Assembly (NCBI GenBank): GCA_021823905.1 | Contig: JAKALX010000050.1 | Span: 1 to 13,841, forward strand | Origin: Chloroflexota bacterium | Lineage (GTDB): Bacteria; Chloroflexota; Dehalococcoidia; Tepidiformales; Tepidiformaceae | Direction of reading: 5' to 3' | Length of the DNA stretch: 13,841 nucleotides | Program-made: the position numbers and the translations under genes | In this document: positions 1-7,275 of the stretch, in pieces | Layout: each line of letters begins with the position of its first letter | Numbering within the stretch: position 1 is the first letter of the stretch | The notes under the pieces: generated by a model | Told to the model about the DNA's origin: nothing | Databases searched by the model: none | What the model saw: the letters and a program-made list of their open reading frames with translations, nothing else

Positions 1-2136
1 AACGAACGCGTACTTCCCCTTTGGGATCTTGTCCCGTTCGTTGAACTGCCGAAGGGCGTTGCTGTACAGCCTCGCTCCGTTTGTGAGATCGAAGTCCGTC
101 CCCTCCTGGCTCTTCCCGGGCGGATAAGAGAAGTAGCTGTCGAGCATGAGCTTCCCGGTCATGTTGTCCCAGAGCATGTCCCGAACGCTCGGAGCGTCGA
201 TTGCCATCGCGGCAATCCTGGGGAGGAGCTCTCTCCTCGCAAGGAACGCGGAGCCCCATGTGACAGTCGCCAGCCCGGGCGCCGAAAGGGTGAGTTCCAG
301 CGAGAGCCGTTCGTTGTCGAGCCTGTAGTAGTTGGGCGCGAAACGGAAGGCATACCCCATCGTCCAGATGGCGCTGCCGTGGTGGGGTGAACCCCACGTA
401 ACGATCTTCTGGAGGTCCCGCTGCAGGGCCGACCGGGCCGGCTCGGCGAGGCTCCCGTCGTAGATTCGCTGGATCCCCGCCCGGGCCATCACGCCGCCCT
501 GGGAGTGCGCCACGACGAACAGGTTGAAGTCCTTCTTCGCCTTGATCTGCTCGGCGATGAGGGGATCGTCAGCCAGCAACTGCGCCAGCTCTCCGCCCAT
601 CGCCGAGTAGGTCAGGCGCTCGCCGCGGGCCGTCCTCGACACCAGGTCGCTGAAGATCGGCCGGTAGGTCGGATAGATGTACTCGTAGAAAACGGTGCAC
701 GGCGCCTGGAACTTGAGGAGTTCCTGATAGTTCTTATATAGCAGCGTCCACACGTCCTGCTTGTAGGCGGCCCGCCACGGCTCCGGCGCCTCGGTCAGTT
801 TCGTGACCCCAGACTTCTCCGCCTCGTTGTGACCGTGAATGAGCACCACCACGTTGATCACCGGCGGCGTTGGCTTGCTGTCTGTGTCCCACTCCGCTGG
901 GTGGCGCCCCACCAATGAGTGATCCGGGGTCATGCGGACCAGCCGCGGCCCCTCCTGCCAATCGAAGTCGTCCTGGAACGTCGCCAGGACGTAACCAACG
1001 CGGATCCTGCCGGCGGCAGCCGAAATCGCCGACCCTTTGGCGCCCGCTCCCGCCGGTACAGTGGACCCGAGCAGGTAGTCCGCTGCTGAAAGGTTACCGT
1101 TCTTGTCCGGGGACACGGGGAGGTACAGCACTTTGTCGCGAACCGTCTCGCCATCCACGGACGTGTCGGCAACGCGGGCAAGTTGGAGCGTGGCATAGGA
1201 CACGTCGCCAGCCTCTTTGGCTGGGATCGTGACGATCGGCGCGAAGGAGTCGTTGCCAGGCGCCGCGTCGAATTCGAGTACCCGCATGCTGCCCGTCGGC
1301 GCCATACCCGGTCGACCGAGGTCACTTGTGTTGGCCTGACGCGAAAGAGTAACGCCCACAGGCCGGGATGTTGGCGGCAGCTTCACCTCCGTGCCGTCGG
1401 AGAGCCTGAGGATTGTTTCCCGGTCGGCGCTTGTCTGGCCCTGCACCTGCTCGGGCGTCGCCGTGCCGGGCGCGACCGCACGCGGCGCATATACGGCTTC
1501 AGCGTTCGCCGCGGTCGAGCCGCCAGCGGGCGAGCCGTTGTCCCCGCCGTTCAGCGCTACCTGGACGGCCGCCCCCACAACGAGCAGGGCTAAACCTCCG
1601 ACGAGGGCCAGCACCAGTGTCGTCCGCCCCTGGCCCTTTGGCGGTCGCGCGACGTGGTAGGGCGTGCCGGCCACGTCCACGGACTTGCCGCACCTTCGGC
1701 AGACGCGGGCCGTGGGCGAGAGCGGTGCGCCGCAGTCCAGGCAGGCATTAGCCGAGTCCCGCCGTTCCGCTCCTTCGCCAGCTTGCGGCGCACCGCAGCG
1801 ACCGCAGAACCGCACACTCGGCTCGAGTTCGTCGCCACAGCCTGTGCAGCGATTGGCCAAAGTAACTCGTGGAACTCCGTCCGCCACCGGCTGGCCGCAG
1901 CCATCGCAGAACCAAGCGCCCGCCGGGAGGCCTGTCCCGCAGGCTCTGCACGATCCTGATGGCGACGAGGCACCCTCCATCGCCGGCGCTGAAGCCTTCA
2001 TAACCGGGTTCCCGCAACCGCCACAGAAGCGGGCCCCCGAGGGGACGAGCCGACCGCAACGTGGACACAACTCGCCGACCCCTGAGGCGAGCGTGGGTCC
2101 GTCCGGAGGTTCGGGCAGCGCATTTGTCCTGTCCAC
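1..2136 (-). CDS. Membrane-anchored alpha/beta-hydrolase (lipase/esterase-like) with four N-terminal zinc ribbons; C-terminus off the left edge
   Basis: An open frame of 712 codons runs from a GTG at 2136 to the window edge without a stop. Four CxxC...CxxC zinc ribbons occupy residues 24-41, 63-80, 97-114 and 132-149, each of the double-zinc-ribbon type (pattern CxxCG...FCxxCG). A basic stretch (ARPPKGQGR) precedes one hydrophobic segment at about 173-194, so the ribbons should be cytoplasmic and the rest outside. After a low-complexity linker and a region of unknown fold, a hydrolase domain begins near 425: an HGHN oxyanion-type motif at 434-437, the nucleophile elbow AHSQGG with Ser545, and GSPHHGS at 582-588, as in PGAP1-like and other lipases. 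The acid and base of the triad probably lie further on or off the window. The GTG lies 3 nt after the preceding stop, with a GGTGGGG ribosome site inside that gene. Substrate unknown. Hydrolase call firm; biological role not established. Confidence 0.85.
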   Translation of the reverse strand, partial: MDRTNALPEPPDGPTLASGVGELCPRCGRLVPSGARFCGGCGNPVMKASAPAMEGASSPSGSCRACGTGLPAGAWFCDGCGQPVADGVPRVTLANRCTGCGDELEPSVRFCGRCGAPQAGEGAERRDSANACLDCGAPLSPTARVCRRCGKSVDVAGTPYHVARPPKGQGRTTLVLALVGGLALLVVGAAVQVALNGGDNGSPAGGSTAANAEAVYAPRAVAPGTATPEQVQGQTSADRETILRLSDGTEVKLPPTSRPVGVTLSRQANTSDLGRPGMAPTGSMRVLEFDAAPGNDSFAPIVTIPAKEAGDVSYATLQLARVADTSVDGETVRDKVLYLPVSPDKNGNLSAADYLLGSTVPAGAGAKGSAISAAAGRIRVGYVLATFQDDFDWQEGPRLVRMTPDHSLVGRHPAEWDTDSKPTPPVINVVVLIHGHNEAEKSGVTKLTEAPEPWRAAYKQDVWTLLYKNYQELLKFQAPCTVFYEYIYPTYRPIFSDLVSRTARGERLTYSAMGGELAQLLADDPLIAEQIKAKKDFNLFVVAHSQGGVMARAGIQRIYDGSLAEPARSALQRDLQKIVTWGSPHHGSAIWTMGYAFRFAPNYYRLDNERLSLELTLSAPGLATVTWGSAFLARRELLPRIAAMAIDAPSVRDMLWDNMTGKLMLDSYFSYPPGKSQEGTDFDLTNGARLYSNALRQFNERDKIPKGKYAFV

Positions 2137-2139
2137 GAT

Positions 2140-2832
2140 TTACCCCACCCTGGCCGTGCCGGGAACGTGGTCGCGGACGAACGCGGCAACCTCGCCAAAG
2201 CGTGCAGCAGGAACGTACATGCGGACGGGAAAGTGCCACCGCTGTCGCAGCGTGATGACGTGGCGTGGCTCGTCGAACTCTACGCCGCGAACGTCTTTCC
2301 ACGCCGCGTCGCACCCCGACGGAAGCAACAGCGCTGTGATCTGTTGGTTCCGCTGTGCGTCTCGCGCGTTGTTGGTGAACAGCCATGCAGTGCTCTCGAT
2401 GCTGCCGGCGGCCTCCTTCGTAATCCTGCCGACCACTCCCGCCGGGCCCAACGCGAACCGTGTCGTCACCCGGAACGAGACACCGAGCGAAGCAAACAGC
2501 CCATATCCGATGACCACGAGGCCGGAAATGAGCCCGATAGCAGCGTAGATCTTCACGGCAACCGAGATGTCGGAATCAGAGGCCACGACAATGAGCGTTC
2601 CGAACAGAACAGCGGCCCCGCCGCCAACCGCGGCGGCTGTCCACGCCCACTGCCTCCAGATGTAGCGGTTGTTGAGAATTGGGATTGGGTAGTTCCAGGC
2701 GATCCCGCCTTCGGGCACCGGCTCCGGCGCCGGTGCAACTGGAAGCTCGGCGTCGCACTTCGCACAGACAAGCTGATCGTCAGAGTCCCGAAGGGCGCCG
2801 CAGCGATGGCATCGGTCCACGACTGCGACCAT
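2140..2832 (-). CDS. Zinc-ribbon, two-TM membrane protein with a probable bacterial PH-like domain
   Basis: The protein has 230 residues. It opens with a single zinc ribbon (C8-xx-C11, C23-xx-C26), then a Pro-rich linker. Two hydrophobic segments at about 63-84 and 90-112 make a membrane hairpin that leaves both ends in the cytoplasm. The C-terminal ~115 residues, with alternating beta-like stretches ending in a helix (RFGEVAAFVRDHV), resemble the bacterial PH (bPH/YcxB-like) domains found after paired membrane segments; that fold call is inference. An in-frame extension to 2919 is possible, but the ATG at 2832 has an ideal GGAGG six bases upstream (2839-2843) and begins right before the zinc ribbon. 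It is the first gene of a two-gene unit with the zinc-ribbon hydrolase, which begins 3 nt after this stop, so the two are probably co-translated. Function unknown. Confidence 0.82.
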   Translation of the reverse strand: MVAVVDRCHRCGALRDSDDQLVCAKCDAELPVAPAPEPVPEGGIAWNYPIPILNNRYIWRQWAWTAAAVGGGAAVLFGTLIVVASDSDISVAVKIYAAIGLISGLVVIGYGLFASLGVSFRVTTRFALGPAGVVGRITKEAAGSIESTAWLFTNNARDAQRNQQITALLLPSGCDAAWKDVRGVEFDEPRHVITLRQRWHFPVRMYVPAARFGEVAAFVRDHVPGTARVG

Positions 2833-2838
2833 TCGACA

Positions 2839-2889
2839 CCTCCGAGACCAGCGCCTCCGGTGGTCTCCCCCCATCCGGGTCGATGGGGG
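2839..2889 (-). promoter_or_regulatory. Two back-to-back hairpins touching the ribosome binding site of the zinc-ribbon/PH-like gene
   Basis: Two perfect inverted repeats lie end to end. CCCCCATC (2868-2875) pairs with GATGGGGG (2882-2889) across a 6-base loop. GAGACCA (2844-2850) pairs with TGGTCTC (2861-2867) across a 10-base loop. Read on the minus strand, the second hairpin ends at the base before the GGAGG ribosome site (2843-2839), and its loop holds another GGAGG. The pair could control translation of the downstream gene, or be protein-binding operators. A terminator for the hydratase gene upstream is less likely, because no T-run follows. Confidence 0.4.
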
Positions 2890-3195
2890 ACTATAGCGAC
2901 ACGCATCTGACCCCCGCATGCGCTGTCGCTTTCAATGGGCGTATGGCCCGCCTCATGTCGATTCAAAAGTCCGCAGCCGCCTTGTCTCGAGCGGACGCCG
3001 CACGACGGGCTGGAAGCGGAGCAGGGAGACGATGGCGGGGCGATGAGCGGCGCACTTACGACGATCCACACATGGTGGCCGGTGACAACTGAACAGGGTC
3101 CTCTGCCCTCTCGCGCCGGTGAGCTCGGGCCCACTACCATCACGGACGGGCGGGACGGCGCCGACGTATCGAAGACGCGTAGCGTGGCTCGTCGC
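2890..3195. other. Intergenic stretch, no gene recognised
   Basis: About 300 bases lie between the end of the MaoC-type gene and the hairpins ahead of the zinc-ribbon gene. Frames on both strands are open here, but they give Arg/Pro/Ala-rich translations without any recognisable domain and without good ribosome sites. The promoter of the zinc-ribbon pair is expected here on the minus strand, but no convincing -35/-10 pair was seen. Confidence 0.5.
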
Positions 3196-3657
3196 TTATG
3201 GCCGGACGCCCGGTTTCCGAGGAAGGCGGACATCCACCGCGCTGACGCCGATGATGTCGCCGTGCTGGTCTCTGGCTTCCACGTTGATCGTCACAAAATC
3301 CTCGCCGTTGCCAAGTGGATGAACGTCCCGGACCATGCCCTGGACGGTGACGGTCGAGCCGACGGGCACCGGCTTCGTGAACTTGCTGTCGACGGCGGAG
3401 ATGTCGGCCTGAGCTCCGAAGGCGCGGTAGACCAGCGAGGTCATGAACGACATGCTCATCATCCCGTGAGCGACGGTTCGCGGGTCGTCGAAGACCTGCG
3501 CCCGGGCGCTCCAGCCCGGATCCATGTGGACCGGGTTGAGGTCGAGGCTGGCCATTCCGTAGGCGTCGATCGTGTCCTGGGTGACCTCGTAAACCAGCTC
3601 TGGCAGCATGTAGCCGGTCTGCAGGTCGTCGAGATAGGGCAGTCGTGGTGTCGTCAT
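3196..3657 (-). CDS. MaoC-type hot-dog dehydratase/hydratase subunit (catalytic)
   Basis: This 153-residue protein has the length of a single hot-dog domain. Residues 37-46 (SLDLNPVHMD) match the hydratase-2 signature, in which Asp39 and His44 are the expected catalytic pair and Asn41 supports them. VAHGMMSM at 62-69 is the helix that follows in the MaoC family. Such enzymes add or remove water at the double bond of 2-enoyl-CoA or acyl-ACP thioesters. The ATG at 3657 has a strong GAGGAG site six bases upstream. The gene begins 16 nt after the stop of a second hot-dog gene that lacks the catalytic pair, so the two probably make one heterodimer, as in the mycobacterial HadAB/HadBC type. The acyl substrate cannot be told from sequence. 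The CoA-transferase upstream suggests a CoA ester in a degradation pathway. Confidence 0.88.
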   Translation of the reverse strand: MTTPRLPYLDDLQTGYMLPELVYEVTQDTIDAYGMASLDLNPVHMDPGWSARAQVFDDPRTVAHGMMSMSFMTSLVYRAFGAQADISAVDSKFTKPVPVGSTVTVQGMVRDVHPLGNGEDFVTINVEARDQHGDIIGVSAVDVRLPRKPGVRP

Positions 3658-3673
3658 CGTTGGCTCTCCTCGA

Positions 3674-4234
3674 TCAGACGGTCGCGAAACGTCGAACGTC
3701 TTCGCGCGTGGGTGGCAGGATCAGCGTGGCCCAGATTTCCGCTTTTTCGGCGCCATGCTCGTCGATGATCGTGGCATGGGTGGTGATGTACGGCTTGCCG
3801 CGACGGATAAAGCGGTCGGAGTTCTCCTGCCGCATCGTCAGCCGGTCTCCGACTTCGAGGCGCCGCTTCACCTCGATGCGCTGGAATGGGTTGCGCGCCC
3901 CCGGGGTGCGAATCCACGACATCGGACTGCCCTTGCTCGCCAACCAGAACGCAATCGTCGTGATGAACACCGGGTGCACGAGGACGGTGCCGTGCGGCGC
4001 GTGGTCGCGGGCGTAGGCTGGATCGACGAAGAGCGGGTCCGTCTCCCCGAGGGCCCGGTTGTACGCGAGCACATCTTCCTCCTCGACCACGAACACGCGG
4101 GGATACACCATCGGTTGACGCACGGGCGCGTCCTCCCAGGTGATGCAGCCTTCCCAGCCGGCGAGGAAGTCGTGGTCGAACTCGCGCTGCTTGGCCGTGG
4201 CCGCCAGTGCTTTCAGTCGCTCAGCGTTGTTCAT
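3674..4234 (-). CDS. FAS1-like / MaoC N-terminal-type hot-dog subunit (non-catalytic partner)
   Basis: This 186-residue protein belongs to the MaoC_dehydrat_N/FAS1-like dehydratase type. At the place of the hydratase-2 signature it reads GETDPLFVDP (63-72), so Phe stands where the catalytic His would be and the subunit should be inactive alone. In this family the N-terminal-type half usually shapes the acyl pocket while the MaoC half supplies Asp and His. The gene for that half begins 16 nt downstream (start 3657), which supports a heterodimer. The ATG at 4234 has a modest GGGGTG site about eight bases upstream; the ~180-nt gap to the CoA-transferase allows separate expression. One parallel is mesaconyl-C4-CoA hydratase of Chloroflexus, which carries both halves in one chain and works with a family III CoA-transferase. 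That parallel is inference only. Confidence 0.83.
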   Translation of the reverse strand: MNNAERLKALAATAKQREFDHDFLAGWEGCITWEDAPVRQPMVYPRVFVVEEEDVLAYNRALGETDPLFVDPAYARDHAPHGTVLVHPVFITTIAFWLASKGSPMSWIRTPGARNPFQRIEVKRRLEVGDRLTMRQENSDRFIRRGKPYITTHATIIDEHGAEKAEIWATLILPPTREDVRRFATV

Positions 4235-4352
4235 GTTCTTGCACCCCGCGCAGTTCGCTTTGCAAACAAGATGCGCGGACGCTAGTGCGCCTCGTGGAGA
4301 AGCGTCAATACGGGGCGGCTCTTTCGTGCCGGTTCGCGCGGCTGTTGGGAAG

Positions 4353-4387
4353 CGGAGGCGCCGCCTTTCACCACGGTTCCGCCTCCG
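4353..4387 (-). terminator. Hairpin after the CoA-transferase gene, possible terminator or processing site
   Basis: CGGAGGCG (4353-4360) and CGCCTCCG (4380-4387) form a perfect 8-bp stem with a 19-base loop, 27 bases beyond the transferase stop. No T-run follows on the minus strand, so intrinsic termination is doubtful. It may instead reduce read-through into the hydratase genes or stabilise the upstream mRNA. Confidence 0.3.
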
Positions 4388-4414
4388 AAAGCCTCTCGCC
4401 GCCCGGTTCCGCGA

Positions 4415-6856
4415 CTACTGGAGCACGCCGGAGGCGACGAGATCCGCGATCTCCTCGTCATCAAGACCGAGTATCTCGTGGAGCACCTGTTCGTTGTCCT
4501 CGCCGAAGAGCGCGCCGGGCCGCGACACCCTCGCGGGCGTCGCCGAGAGGCGCATGCGCGAGTTCTCGACGATGACGGGCCCGAGCTCTGGATGGCCGAC
4601 CGAAATGAAGTGCCGGCGCTCGACGAGCTGAGGGTCGGTCATCAGATCCTCGGGGGTGCTGAGGCGGTGGACGGGAACGCCCACGGCCTGGAGGCGCTGC
4701 TCGATCTCGTCGACCGAGCGGGTCGCGGTCCAGAGCAGGATCTGGTCGTCGAGCGCCGCCCGGTTGGCTATTCGCGCCTCGAGGGTTGCGAAGCGGGCAT
4801 CGCGTCGCCAGTCGCCGTGCCCCGTCGCCTCGCAGAGCGCCCGCCATTGCTCCTCGTTGGCCGCGACGACGGCCACCCAGCGATCCTCGCCAAGCGCGGG
4901 ATAGACGCCGTGTGGCGCGCAATCGGGCGAGGCGTTGCCGTTTCGCTCCCAGACGCGCCCATTCACGAAGTAGTCGAGGAGTGCCGGTCCCAGGAACTGG
5001 GCCGACGCTTCGCCCTGGGAGAAGTCGACGTACTGGCCCTCGCCGGTTCGCCGCCGGTGGTCGAGCGCGGCGAGAATCGCCGCTGCGGTCAACTTCGGTG
5101 AGATGTAGTCCGTGTAGGCTCCGGCCGGGCCAGCGGGGGGGCGGTCTGGCCAGCCTGCGAGGTATCCGAAGCCGGCGATCTGCGAGCCCATGGTCCCGAA
5201 TCCGGCCAGCGCCGCGTGTGGTCCGTCCTGGCCGTTGAGACATGAGCTCAGCATGATGAGTCCCGGGTTGACCGCCTTCAACGCGGCGTAGTCCAGCCCC
5301 AGCCGCTTCATGGCGCCGGGCGCGAAGCTCTCCGCCACAACGTCGGCCCAGGACGCCAGGCGGAGGGCGATCTCTCGCCCGCGCGGCTGCGTGAGATCGA
5401 GCTTGAATCCGAGCTTGCCGGCGTTGACCGTCGCGAAGGCGCCCGACCTCTCGGGGCCGGCGACACCGTCCTTGAACGGGCTGAGCGTCCGTGCCGTGTC
5501 GATTCGCGTAGTGCTCTCCACCCGGAGGACCGTTGCGCCATAGTCCGCGAGGTAGCGAGTGGACCAGGGGCCGGCGATCACCCACATGAAGTCGACGACC
5601 TTCAGGCCCTTGAGCGGCAGGTCGCGCGCGGTCGCCGCCGCCGGCGCGGCCTGGCGACCGCCGGACTGGTACTCCCGGCGAACTTCGTCGTTGTGCTGGC
5701 CGAGCGCCGGGGCGGGCCGGCGGTAGGCGATCGGGGTGGCGCCGAACCTTGCGAACGGGCCCGGATAGGTGACGGAGGCGCCAAGCGCGGGATGCTCCAG
5801 GCTGGTCCAGAATTTTCGCGCGGCGAGCTGCGGCGAGGCGGCGACATCGGCGATGGTGTTGACAGGCACGATCAGGAGGCCGCGGGCCATCGCCAGATCG
5901 AAGAGCTCCGCCCGCGTGTGACGAGACGTGAACCGCGCGATGGCATCGAGGCAGCGAAGGAGCTCGCTGATCGGCTCCTGTCCGGTTAGCAGGAGGGTGG
6001 TGTAGTTGAGCCAGTCCTTGTCGCGGGTGGCCTCGTCAACGATGCCCTCCTCGAACATCACCTCGATGAGCCGGCGCGAGAAGGGGCCGACGGCGCTCCC
6101 GAAGAGGAAGGTGACGGAGACGTATCCGTCCTGGGCCGGGTTCACAAAGCGCAACGGGATTCCGCCGAAGTTCACTCCACCGGCCATGCGCTTCGTCGGC
6201 CGGTCGCCCCAGGCGGCGGACAGCACCGTGGCCTGGGTGGCCATCATCGTCGCCGTCTGGGCCGACACGTCGACGTGTTGTCCGAGCCCGTCGCGGGCGC
6301 GGCCCGTAAGAGCGATGAGCGCGCCGACGGCGGCTTCGGCTCCTGCGTGCAGATACGCCTGCGGCACCGCCACGGCTACTGGCGGGCGGTCGTCGTCGCC
6401 CGTCATGAGGAGTACGCCGGACGACGCCATCACTGTGAGGTCGCTCCCTGCCCACCCGGCCTTCGGACCCGATTGTCCGAACGGCGTGATCGACACCATG
6501 ACCAGGCCGGGGTTGGACGCGCCGAGTTGCTCGTAGCCCAGCCCGAGGCCATCGAGATAGCCCGGCTGGAATGACTCGATCACGCAGTCGGCGGCGCCTG
6601 CGAGTTTGACGAACTCCGCCCGGCCTTCCTCGCGCGTGAGATCGAGCGTAATCCCGCGTTTGTTCCGGTTGAGCGCCCACCATTGGAGACTGCGGTCGGG
6701 GTCGCGCTCGCCCCGGTAGAACGGGCCTATCCGCCGAATCGCGGCCCCGCCTGGTGGCTCGACAACCGTGACGTCGGCGCCGAGGTCGGCGAGGATCTGC
6801 CCGCAGATAAGCGCTCTGTGGTCGGTAAGATCGAGGACGCGGTAAGGACCGAGCAT
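4415..6856 (-). CDS. Fused double-domain family III (CaiB/BaiF) CoA-transferase
   Basis: The protein has 813 residues, about twice a normal family III CoA-transferase, and is two homologous domains in tandem. Domain 1 (about 1-395) opens with YRVLDLTDHRALICGQILADLG and carries NRNKRGITLDL (63-73) and GLGQHVDVSAQTA (190-202). Domain 2 (about 413-813) repeats this with KVVDFMWVIAGP, VNAGKLGFKLDL (477-488) and GEGQYVDFSQGEA (605-617). Family III enzymes move CoA between carboxylic acids through an aspartyl-CoA thioester. At that position domain 2 has Glu616, but domain 1 has Thr201, so perhaps only one domain is active. The open frame continues to 7225, but the ATG at 6856 has GAAGGAG six bases upstream and a promoter just before it, and the homology begins there. 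It resembles a fusion of a two-subunit enzyme such as BbsEF. Hydratase subunits follow; the acid substrate is unknown. Confidence 0.88.
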   Translation of the reverse strand: MLGPYRVLDLTDHRALICGQILADLGADVTVVEPPGGAAIRRIGPFYRGERDPDRSLQWWALNRNKRGITLDLTREEGRAEFVKLAGAADCVIESFQPGYLDGLGLGYEQLGASNPGLVMVSITPFGQSGPKAGWAGSDLTVMASSGVLLMTGDDDRPPVAVAVPQAYLHAGAEAAVGALIALTGRARDGLGQHVDVSAQTATMMATQATVLSAAWGDRPTKRMAGGVNFGGIPLRFVNPAQDGYVSVTFLFGSAVGPFSRRLIEVMFEEGIVDEATRDKDWLNYTTLLLTGQEPISELLRCLDAIARFTSRHTRAELFDLAMARGLLIVPVNTIADVAASPQLAARKFWTSLEHPALGASVTYPGPFARFGATPIAYRRPAPALGQHNDEVRREYQSGGRQAAPAAATARDLPLKGLKVVDFMWVIAGPWSTRYLADYGATVLRVESTTRIDTARTLSPFKDGVAGPERSGAFATVNAGKLGFKLDLTQPRGREIALRLASWADVVAESFAPGAMKRLGLDYAALKAVNPGLIMLSSCLNGQDGPHAALAGFGTMGSQIAGFGYLAGWPDRPPAGPAGAYTDYISPKLTAAAILAALDHRRRTGEGQYVDFSQGEASAQFLGPALLDYFVNGRVWERNGNASPDCAPHGVYPALGEDRWVAVVAANEEQWRALCEATGHGDWRRDARFATLEARIANRAALDDQILLWTATRSVDEIEQRLQAVGVPVHRLSTPEDLMTDPQLVERRHFISVGHPELGPVIVENSRMRLSATPARVSRPGALFGEDNEQVLHEILGLDDEEIADLVASGVLQ

Positions 6857-6881
6857 CGTGCGCTCCTTCAAGGTCGCGCGG

Positions 6882-6910
6882 AGTATAGCGATCGCGCCCC
6901 GCAAGGTCAG
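6882..6910 (-). promoter_or_regulatory. Sigma70-like promoter for the CoA-transferase gene
   Basis: On the minus strand CTGACC (6910-6905) and TATACT (6887-6882) are separated by 17 bases, matching TTGACA and TATAAT at four and five of six positions. Transcription would begin near 6875, giving a leader of about 20 bases with the GAAGGAG ribosome site. It also argues that the longer open frame upstream of 6856 is not translated. Confidence 0.5.
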
Positions 6911-7002
6911 CCGGTCCACGGCCGTTTCGATGGCTCGCGCGATCTCGGGGTCCCAACTGACGCAGGTGCGGACCGACGAGGTGATTAATGGTAGCGGCGA
7001 GA

Positions 7003-7044
7003 ACACAGACGGCCGGGCGGCTTCGCCAGCCCGGGCGTTTGTGT
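7003..7044 (+). other. Strong 18-bp hairpin in the divergent control region
   Basis: ACACAGACG (7003-7011) pairs with 7036-7044. After one G-G mismatch, 7013-7018 pairs with 7029-7034, then 7019-7021 with 7025-7027 around a 3-base loop. That gives 18 pairs with one mismatch and one bulged A. One pair (7008/7039) is G-U on the plus strand and becomes an A-C mismatch on the minus strand, so the plus-strand RNA folds slightly better. A second, smaller hairpin follows: GGGGCT (7050-7055) with AGCCCC (7063-7068). No T-run and no gene end is nearby, so a plain terminator is unlikely. It may be in the 5' leader of the selenoprotein mRNA, or a small RNA. Confidence 0.4.
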
Positions 7045-7275
7045 GAGTCGGGGCTGAGCGGAAGCCCCTCCCGAGAGTCCGGCGCGCAAGTGAAGCGGAC
7101 ACCCCGCGACGGGAGATCTCTGCTCGATGATCGCGCCACAAGGAGGCCCGGCTCAGCGCCCGCCGCGCGGTTGAGGCGAAGGACCAGGCCGCGGGCGGCG
7201 AGGCCATCGCGAACGCACGGATCACGGACCACCGAGCATCGTGTAGTGTTTGGGGAACCTAATGAGGGATGCCAG

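Noticed and set aside
1664..2548. Long plus-strand open frame (294 codons)
   Set aside because: It is the shadow of the zinc-ribbon genes on the minus strand; its translation is Pro/Arg/Ser-rich with no domain.
2833..2919. Upstream start for the zinc-ribbon/PH-like gene
   Set aside because: The extra 29 residues are Arg-rich and run through the two hairpins; ATG 2832 has an ideal ribosome site directly before the zinc ribbon.
4461..5585. Minus-strand open frame of 374 codons
   Set aside because: Shadow of CoA-transferase domain 2; no recognisable motif.
7003..7100. tRNA-like fold (possible selC) beside the selenoprotein
   Set aside because: The hairpins do not make a cloverleaf: no T-arm with TTCGA loop in place, no anticodon arm showing TCA, no CCA end.
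6857..7225. N-terminal extension of the CoA-transferase frame by 123 codons
   Set aside because: The frame is open, but family homology, the GAAGGAG ribosome site and a TATACT promoter all point to ATG 6856; most of the extension is Arg/Ala/Ser-rich and looks non-coding.
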